NCBI RefSeq assembly: GCF_019100495.1
Contig: NZ_JAHRVA010000004.1
Coordinates: 124,001 to 188,000, forward strand
Source: Falsochrobactrum tianjinense
GTDB taxonomy: Bacteria; Pseudomonadota; Alphaproteobacteria; Rhizobiales; Rhizobiaceae
Length of the DNA stretch: 64,000 bases
Reading direction: 5' to 3'
The translations under genes were made by a program, and so were the position numbers. The notes below the pieces were generated by a model. That model searched no databases, was not told where the DNA came from, and worked only from the letters and a program-made list of their open reading frames with translations. The stretch's first letter is position 1. Each line of letters opens with the position of its first letter. This document shows, in pieces, positions 58,245 through 64,000 of this stretch.

Positions 58245-58631
58245 CGCGCCTCTCCCTTCACCATGCCATCCGAAGGAATGGCGCCCAATTCATGCTGCCG
58301 ATTGTCGCATAAAGAGTTGGCACGGCAACATAAAAAGTAAATGGTACTCTGGATCACAAACGAAAACGAGTGCGCAACATATGTCTGGGAAAATCGCTCA
58401 GGGGTGATATTTTCGTGAATGCTCCTAATTTCTTTGAAATAAGGGCATTTGTGGGGTTCCGCTTTGCGTTATCATTGCCTATAAGGCCCGCTTAGCCCAC
58501 AGAATTCATATACTGCCAACCCGCCGGAAAACCGTGCGGGCTTTTTGGGCAGGCTAAACAGCATATACCCCAGAATCGGAATCCGGTTTTGGGACGAAGC
58601 CATGTGAAAATAGAGAGAACAGGACGCGCCC
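58245..58631. other. carB upstream region with terminator-like hairpin
   Basis: 387 bases between the metallopeptidase (leftward) and carB (rightward). It contains the hairpin at 58523-58547 and a GCCCGC copy at 58486-58491. A GTG-started frame (58415-58495) of 26 codons lies in front of the hairpin; I do not call it a gene. Confidence 0.5.
58523..58547 (+). terminator. Intrinsic-terminator-like hairpin in the carB leader
   Basis: CCCGC-CGG-AAAA-CCG-T-GCGGG followed by CTTTTTGGG. The stem is eight pairs with one bulged T, and only the rightward reading has a U-run. It ends about 85 bases before the carB ATG, so a transcript from further upstream would meet it before carB. GCCCGC at 58486-58491 could pair instead with GCGGGC (58537-58542), opening the stem. 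Confidence 0.55.
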
Positions 58632-61600
58632 ATGCCGAAACGTACAGATATCAAATCGATCCTGATTATCGGCGCGGGGCCTATTATCATCGGCCAGGCT
58701 TGCGAATTCGACTATTCAGGCACGCAGGCATGCAAGGCGTTGAAAGAGGAAGGCTACCGCATCATCCTCGTCAACTCCAATCCTGCCACGATCATGACCG
58801 ATCCCGATTTGGCGGACGCGACCTATATCGAGCCAATCACCCCGGAAGTCGTTGCCAAGATCATCGCCAAGGAACGCCCCGATGCGCTCCTGCCGACCAT
58901 GGGCGGCCAGACCGCGCTCAATACTGCACTGTCCCTGCGCCGCATGGGGGTGCTTGAGCGCTATAATGTCGAAATGATCGGTGCCAATGCCGAAGCCATC
59001 GACAAGGCCGAAGACCGCGCGCTCTTCCGCGAGGCCATGCAGAAGATCGGCCTCGACACCCCGACATCCATGCTCGCCAATGCGACCGAAATCAAGGAAG
59101 AAGACCGCAAGCGCCACGAAGCCAGGCGCGCGGAAATCAAGGCGCAATATGCCGGTGACGATCTGGACAAGGCGCTCGACAAGCTCGAAACCGAATGGCA
59201 GCTGGGCGAAGTCGAACGCAAGCAGCGCTATATGAGCCATGCGCTCGGCAAGGCCGCGCAGGCGATGGATGTCGTCGGTCTTCCCGCCATCATCCGTCCC
59301 TCATTCACGCTGGGCGGCACCGGCGGCGGCATTGCCTATAACCGTCAGGAATTCTTCGAGATCATCGAGCGCGGCCTTGATGCCTCACCGACCACCGAAG
59401 TGCTGATCGAAGAATCGGTTCTGGGCTGGAAGGAATATGAAATGGAAGTCGTCCGCGATCACGCGGATAACTGCATTATCATCTGCTCCATCGAGAACCT
59501 TGATCCGATGGGCGTTCACACTGGCGATAGCATCACCGTTGCGCCAGCGCTGACGCTGACCGACAAGGAATACCAGATCATGCGTAACGCATCGCTTGCG
59601 GTGCTGCGCGAGATCGGTGTCGAGACCGGCGGTTCGAACGTGCAGTTCGCGATCAACCCGGCCAATGGCCGCATGATCGTCATTGAAATGAACCCACGCG
59701 TATCGCGCTCCTCCGCGCTTGCATCAAAGGCGACCGGCTTCCCGATCGCCAAGGTCGCAGCCAAGCTGGCTGTCGGTTACACGCTGGATGAGCTCGACAA
59801 CGACATTACCGGCGGCGCGACGCCTGCCTCGTTCGAACCATCAATCGATTATGTCGTCACCAAGATCCCGCGCTTCGCCTTTGAAAAATTCCCCGGCTCC
59901 TCACCAATTCTGACGACCGCCATGAAATCGGTCGGTGAAGTAATGGCCATTGGCCGCACCTTCCAGGAATCGTTGCAGAAAGCTCTGCGCGGCCTTGAAA
60001 CCGGCCTGACCGGCCTTGATGAAATTATCATTCCCAATATCGAGGAAGGCGACGAAAAGAATGCCATCCGTGCTGCCATCGGAACGCCGACGCCGGATCG
60101 CCTGCGCATGGTGGCGCAGGCCATGCGCCTTGGCCTGACCACCGAACAGGTGCATGACGCATCGAAGATAGATCCGTGGTTCCTGGAGCAGATCGAGGAT
60201 ATCGTTCTGACGGAAGCGCGCATTCGCGAGCACGGTCTGCCGCAGGATGCGGAAAATCTGCGCATGCTGAAAGCCATGGGCTTTTCCGATGCCCGCCTTG
60301 CAAGCCTCACCGGCAAGGACGCCGAAGACGTTGCCAGACTGCGCGCTGAACTTACCGTACATCCGGTCTATAAGCGCATTGATACCTGCGCCGCCGAGTT
60401 CGCCTCGCCGACCGCCTACATGTACTCGACCTATGAAACGCCCTTCGCCGGCCAGCCGCGCTCCGAAGCTCAGGTGTCGGATCGCAAGAAGGTTGTCATC
60501 CTTGGCGGCGGTCCGAACCGTATCGGCCAGGGCATCGAGTTCGACTATTGCTGCTGCCACGCGGCCTTTGCGCTTGGCGATGCTGATTATGAAGCCATCA
60601 TGATCAACTGCAATCCAGAAACAGTTTCGACCGACTACGACACCTCCGACCGCCTCTATTTCGAACCGCTGACGGCGGAAGACGTATTAGAAATTCTGCG
60701 TGTCGAGCAGCAGAAAGGCACATTGCACGGCGTCATTGTGCAGTTTGGCGGCCAGACGCCGCTCAAGCTCGCAGACGCGCTGGAAAAGGCTGGTATTTCG
60801 ATCCTCGGAACCTCGCCTGACGCAATCGATCTCGCCGAAGATCGCGACCGTTTCCAGAAATTGCTCATCAAGCTCGATCTCAACCAGCCGAAAAATGGCA
60901 TCGCCTATTCGGTCGAACAGGCGCGTCTGGTCGCAGCCGACCTCGGCTTCCCGTTGGTCGTGCGCCCGTCCTATGTGCTGGGCGGCCGCGCCATGCAGAT
61001 CATTCATGACGAGCGCGGGTTGCAATCCTATCTGCTCGATACCGTGCCGGAGCTGGTGCCGGAAGACATCAAGGCCAAATATCCCAACGACAAGACGGGC
61101 CAGATCAATACGCTGCTGGGCAAGAATCCGCTTCTGTTCGACACCTATCTCACCGAAGCCATCGAGGTGGACGTGGATTGCCTTTGTGATGGCAAGGACA
61201 GCTTCGTCGCCGGCATCATGGAGCATATCGAGGAAGCTGGCATTCACTCCGGTGATTCGGCCTGTTCCCTGCCGGTTCATACGCTCTCGCCGCAGATCAT
61301 TACCGAACTGGAACGCCAGTCGGCTGCACTCGCAAAAGCGCTGAATGTCGGCGGATTGATGAATGTGCAGTTTGCAATCAAGGGCGAAGAGATTTTCATC
61401 CTTGAGGTCAATCCGCGTGCATCACGTACGGTTCCATTTGTCGCAAAGACCATCGGCACGCCCATCGCAAAGATTGCAGCCCGCGTCATGGCGGGTGAAA
61501 GTCTGGATACAGCGCTCAACGCCTATGGCGGCAAGCCGCAGCCGCCCGCACGTCCGCACATCGCCGTCAAGGAAGCGGTCTTCCCATTCGCCCGCTTCCT

Positions 61601-62120
61601 CGGCGTAGACACGCTGCTCGGCCCGGAAATGCGCTCGACCGGCGAGGTCATGGGACTGGACTACGACTACGCGCTGGCATTCGCCAAGGCGCAGCTTGGC
61701 GCCGGCGTCGAACTGCCGCGCGAAGGCACGGTCTTCGTTTCGGTACGCGACGAGGACAAGGAGCGTGTGCTCGGTCCAGTGCGCAAACTGGTGGATATCG
61801 GCTTCAAGGTCATGGCGACAGGCGGTACGCAGCAGTTCCTCGCAGCCAATGGCGTCGAAGCCACCAAGGTCAACAAGGTGATCGAAGGTCGCCCCCATGT
61901 GGAAGACGCGATCCGCAATCGCCAGATCCATCTGGTCTTCAACACCACGGATAGCGCAAGCGCGGTTTCCGACTCCAAGTCGATCCGCCGCGCAACACTG
62001 ATGCAGAAGCTGCCTTACTACACGACCATGGCCGGTGCGGACTCCGCCGCCGAAGCTATTGCAGCCCTCAAGGCCGGTTCCCTGGAAGTGCGCCCTTTGC
62101 AAGACTATTTCCGGACATAA
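58632..62120 (+). CDS. carB: Carbamoyl-phosphate synthase large chain CarB
   Basis: 1162 residues; uses two ATP, bicarbonate and ammonia from CarA. There are two homologous ATP-grasp halves: the first starts [20 protein letters not shown] and contains [12 protein letters not shown] and [18 protein letters not shown]; the second starts [20 protein letters not shown] and contains [12 protein letters not shown] and [16 protein letters not shown]. The C-terminal regulatory domain (about 1020-1140) includes [13 protein letters not shown]. It is longer than the E. coli chain by about 90 residues, partly an insert near residues 155-205 ([15 protein letters not shown] region), as in other rhizobia. 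Confidence 0.98.
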   Translation: MPKRTDIKSILIIGAGPIIIGQACEFDYSGTQACKALKEEGYRIILVNSNPATIMTDPDLADATYIEPITPEVVAKIIAKERPDALLPTMGGQTALNTALSLRRMGVLERYNVEMIGANAEAIDKAEDRALFREAMQKIGLDTPTSMLANATEIKEEDRKRHEARRAEIKAQYAGDDLDKALDKLETEWQLGEVERKQRYMSHALGKAAQAMDVVGLPAIIRPSFTLGGTGGGIAYNRQEFFEIIERGLDASPTTEVLIEESVLGWKEYEMEVVRDHADNCIIICSIENLDPMGVHTGDSITVAPALTLTDKEYQIMRNASLAVLREIGVETGGSNVQFAINPANGRMIVIEMNPRVSRSSALASKATGFPIAKVAAKLAVGYTLDELDNDITGGATPASFEPSIDYVVTKIPRFAFEKFPGSSPILTTAMKSVGEVMAIGRTFQESLQKALRGLETGLTGLDEIIIPNIEEGDEKNAIRAAIGTPTPDRLRMVAQAMRLGLTTEQVHDASKIDPWFLEQIEDIVLTEARIREHGLPQDAENLRMLKAMGFSDARLASLTGKDAEDVARLRAELTVHPVYKRIDTCAAEFASPTAYMYSTYETPFAGQPRSEAQVSDRKKVVILGGGPNRIGQGIEFDYCCCHAAFALGDADYEAIMINCNPETVSTDYDTSDRLYFEPLTAEDVLEILRVEQQKGTLHGVIVQFGGQTPLKLADALEKAGISILGTSPDAIDLAEDRDRFQKLLIKLDLNQPKNGIAYSVEQARLVAADLGFPLVVRPSYVLGGRAMQIIHDERGLQSYLLDTVPELVPEDIKAKYPNDKTGQINTLLGKNPLLFDTYLTEAIEVDVDCLCDGKDSFVAGIMEHIEEAGIHSGDSACSLPVHTLSPQIITELERQSAALAKALNVGGLMNVQFAIKGEEIFILEVNPRASRTVPFVAKTIGTPIAKIAARVMAGESLDTALNAYGGKPQPPARPHIAVKEAVFPFARFLGVDTLLGPEMRSTGEVMGLDYDYALAFAKAQLGAGVELPREGTVFVSVRDEDKERVLGPVRKLVDIGFKVMATGGTQQFLAANGVEATKVNKVIEGRPHVEDAIRNRQIHLVFNTTDSASAVSDSKSIRRATLMQKLPYYTTMAGADSAAEAIAALKAGSLEVRPLQDYFRT

Positions 62121-62138
62121 TTTTTTCCGGAACACGCA

Positions 62139-63971
62139 TCATGGCCGGGGGTGAAAACCTCCGGCCATTTCCGTTTGCCTTTTATGATGCGGCACATGAA
62201 GCGGATCGGCATCCCGATCCATTTCCAGATGCAATTGCCGTTTCAGTAAACCATCGTGACCAAGGGTCTTGCCGATGTGAATGACGGCCGCATCCTTCAA
62301 ATGACCCGTCAGAATGGCATAGGCGCGCTGCCTCGCTTCTTCATCCATGCCATCCAGCACTCCATCAATAACGATCCAGCGTGGATTTTGCAGCACAAGC
62401 CGGGCAAGAGCGAGACATTGCTGTTCATCCTCGACCAGCGCCCGGTCCCAGCGCAGGATGTCGTCAATTTGCGGTACGAGTCGCTCCAGCCCCGCAAGCT
62501 TCAGCACCTCAGCCACCTGATTGTGCGAGAAACCCTTGCGATCGAGCGGGTAGACCACAACCTCATGCAGATCGCCGGGTGGGATATAGGGCGCGCGTGG
62601 AATAAAAATCACCTGATCGCCCGCAGGCATGCCGATCCGGCCGCTGCCCCACGGCCACAGGCCGCCGAGCGCTCGAAAAAACAGACTGCGTTCCCCTTCC
62701 GTCGCGCCTGTCACCAGCACATATTCGCCGGGTTCAATAGCAGCGGTTTTTTCCACCAGATTGAGACAGCCGTCGGGCGCTGCAATCGACAGGCTATCAA
62801 TAGTCAGACGTTCGTCACCATTGATATCCATTGCAATCTGGCGATCGAGATGGCCGATTTCGTCCATGCGCAAAATTGCATGCCGAAAGCTTGCCACGCG
62901 CAACAAAGTAGCGCGCCAGTCAGCGATCGCGCCAAAATTATTGACGAACCAGCGCAAGGAATTATGGACTTGCGTGAAAGCTCCCACGGCCATCATCAGT
63001 CCGCCAAATGTAAGGTTGCCAGCAAAATAGACCGGGGCGGCCACCAGAATCGGCGCAATGATAGTGATCCAGCCATAGCCTGCCGTTACCCATGTCAAGC
63101 TGGTCGTTGCCGTGACGATGCGCTTGATTGCGGCCAGTACCGCATCGATATCGCGGTTGATCCGGCGTTGCTCGTCAGCTTCGCCGCGCGCTAGTGTGAC
63201 CGCATCGATATGTTCGTTCACCCGCATCAGCGAAAAGCGGAAATCCGCTTCGCGCGCGTAGCGATTGGCATTGTAATTGACGAGGCTGCGCCCCACGACC
63301 CAGGTGAGCAGCGAAGCCGAACCCGCATAAATAACAGCCGCCCAGACCATATAGCCGGGGATCGAGAAACTGTAACCCTGCATATGAAAGACAAAGCCGC
63401 TTGAAAGCGACCACAACACACCCACGAAGCTGACGAGAATAACGGTCGATTGCAGCAGGTTGATGCCAAGATCACAGGTCATTTCGGCAAGATGGCGCGC
63501 GTCTTCATGCAAGCGCTGATCGGGGTTGACGCCGATCTCTCCCGCCTTGGCGAGACGGAAAGCCCGTCCCGGTTGCAGCCATTGCCCCACCAGATCCCGT
63601 GCAAGCCCCTCTCTCAGCTTGAGCTTGAGCATCAGGTTCAGCCATGTTTGCGAGACATTGAGGATAAGGACCGTGCCCGCTATCGCGAAGAACACCAGAA
63701 GCTGGTGAAAAAATTCGTTCAGATCGCGCCGCGATAACGCATCATAAAAAGGCACATTCCAGCGATTGACCGCAATTTGGCCAATTGCAATCAAAACGAT
63801 CAGCACGAATATACCAGTGCCGATTGCGATAATCGCATTGCGTACAGGCGATGCCCAGAACGCCCCCACCATCATACCGGCTTGCGAGAAAAGATCGCTG
63901 CCATCGGCACGCGAATGGTCGGATTGATGCGAGTCGCTTTTCCCTGCTTTGGCGGTCTTTCTTTCATTCAT
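62139..63971 (-). CDS. ABC transporter-like membrane protein with degenerate ATPase domain (SbmA/YddA type)
   Basis: 610 residues: a cytoplasmic hydrophilic N-terminus, then an ABC_membrane_2-type domain with about six membrane segments (residues 40-345), then an ABC ATPase fold. Its motifs are all altered: the Walker A position reads GATEGERS (no GK), the Q-loop region FIPRAPYIP lacks Gln, the signature position reads LVEDEQQ, Walker B IVIDGVLDGMD has Gly where the catalytic Glu should be, and the H-loop position reads HIGKT. YddA-like homologues use such proteins to import peptides or vitamin B12; this one probably cannot hydrolyse ATP by itself. The ATG at 63971 follows GAGGTC. Confidence 0.85.
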   Translation of the reverse strand: MNERKTAKAGKSDSHQSDHSRADGSDLFSQAGMMVGAFWASPVRNAIIAIGTGIFVLIVLIAIGQIAVNRWNVPFYDALSRRDLNEFFHQLLVFFAIAGTVLILNVSQTWLNLMLKLKLREGLARDLVGQWLQPGRAFRLAKAGEIGVNPDQRLHEDARHLAEMTCDLGINLLQSTVILVSFVGVLWSLSSGFVFHMQGYSFSIPGYMVWAAVIYAGSASLLTWVVGRSLVNYNANRYAREADFRFSLMRVNEHIDAVTLARGEADEQRRINRDIDAVLAAIKRIVTATTSLTWVTAGYGWITIIAPILVAAPVYFAGNLTFGGLMMAVGAFTQVHNSLRWFVNNFGAIADWRATLLRVASFRHAILRMDEIGHLDRQIAMDINGDERLTIDSLSIAAPDGCLNLVEKTAAIEPGEYVLVTGATEGERSLFFRALGGLWPWGSGRIGMPAGDQVIFIPRAPYIPPGDLHEVVVYPLDRKGFSHNQVAEVLKLAGLERLVPQIDDILRWDRALVEDEQQCLALARLVLQNPRWIVIDGVLDGMDEEARQRAYAILTGHLKDAAVIHIGKTLGHDGLLKRQLHLEMDRDADPLHVPHHKRQTEMAGGFHPRP

Positions 63972-64000
63972 GGTCCGACCTCGCTGTACCGGCATGCGAA

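Noticed and set aside
1-64000. Mobile elements, prophage or CRISPR
   Set aside because: I looked for transposase, integrase, phage structural genes and regularly spaced repeats and found none; gene order and codon use look uniform.

Overview
The window is chromosomal DNA from an alphaproteobacterium of the order Rhizobiales, most likely family Brucellaceae. The evidence is gene content and order (an ftsZ-to-rsmH dcw cluster followed by mntH; rpoD beside dnaG) and product sequences, including a BP26-type SIMPL antigen of exactly 250 residues. From memory, BP26 and RsmH here differ at many positions from classical Brucella versions, so an Ochrobactrum-like relative fits better than a classical Brucella; this is not proven. 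I see no insertion sequence, prophage or CRISPR array. Almost everything reads as core genome with tight operons.

Layout. 1-18545 (minus strand) is a nearly complete division and cell-wall cluster, transcribed rsmH-ftsL-ftsI-murE-murF-mraY-murD-ftsW-murG-murC-murB-ddl-ftsQ-ftsA-ftsZ. Many junctions overlap by 1-4 bases, ftsZ runs off the left edge, and no mraZ precedes rsmH. 18546-20731 holds the manganese importer mntH behind a palindromic operator, and the RNase P RNA. 20794-27378 has three wall-cutting enzymes (SLT transglycosylase, AmiD-type amidase, GH25 lysozyme lipoprotein), a TerB-DnaJ protein, two lipoprotein-like proteins, and btaAB for phosphorus-free betaine lipid behind a Pho-box-like site. 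27507-33790 has an AEC carrier, a 28-residue membrane peptide, metF with an ArsR-methyltransferase regulator, a DUF2293 protein, tam and ettA.

34273-38468 has a lipase-like hydrolase, a polyprenyl-phosphate glycosyltransferase with a small LAB_N membrane partner, UDP-glucose dehydrogenase and D-lyxose isomerase. 38835-45680 has a GbcAB-like Rieske oxygenase and reductase, nicotinamidase, membrane proteins (DUF2165, DUF475/TerC), a tiny HTH protein, an exported protein of unknown function, CsbD and an IalB-like protein. 45939-53089 has a CAT-anticodon tRNA, the BP26-like protein, small exported and cysteine-cluster proteins, HlyU, rpoD and dnaG. 53289-63971 has a Na/Pi cotransporter with a second Pho-box-like site, yqeY, carA and carB separated by a metallopeptidase gene, and an ABC transporter whose ATPase motifs are all degraded.

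How the genes work together: the left third builds and divides the wall, and the next block trims it. Two separate units (btaAB and the Na/Pi carrier) look tied to phosphate starvation. metF and its regulator belong to the methionine/SAM cycle. The GT2/LAB_N/Ugd group may make a uronic-acid lipid donor for envelope decoration. The least expected items are the pseudo-ATPase ABC protein, the enlarged P12 helix of RNase P RNA, the terminator-like hairpin just upstream of carB, and a 57-residue HTH gene next to an unassigned exported protein.
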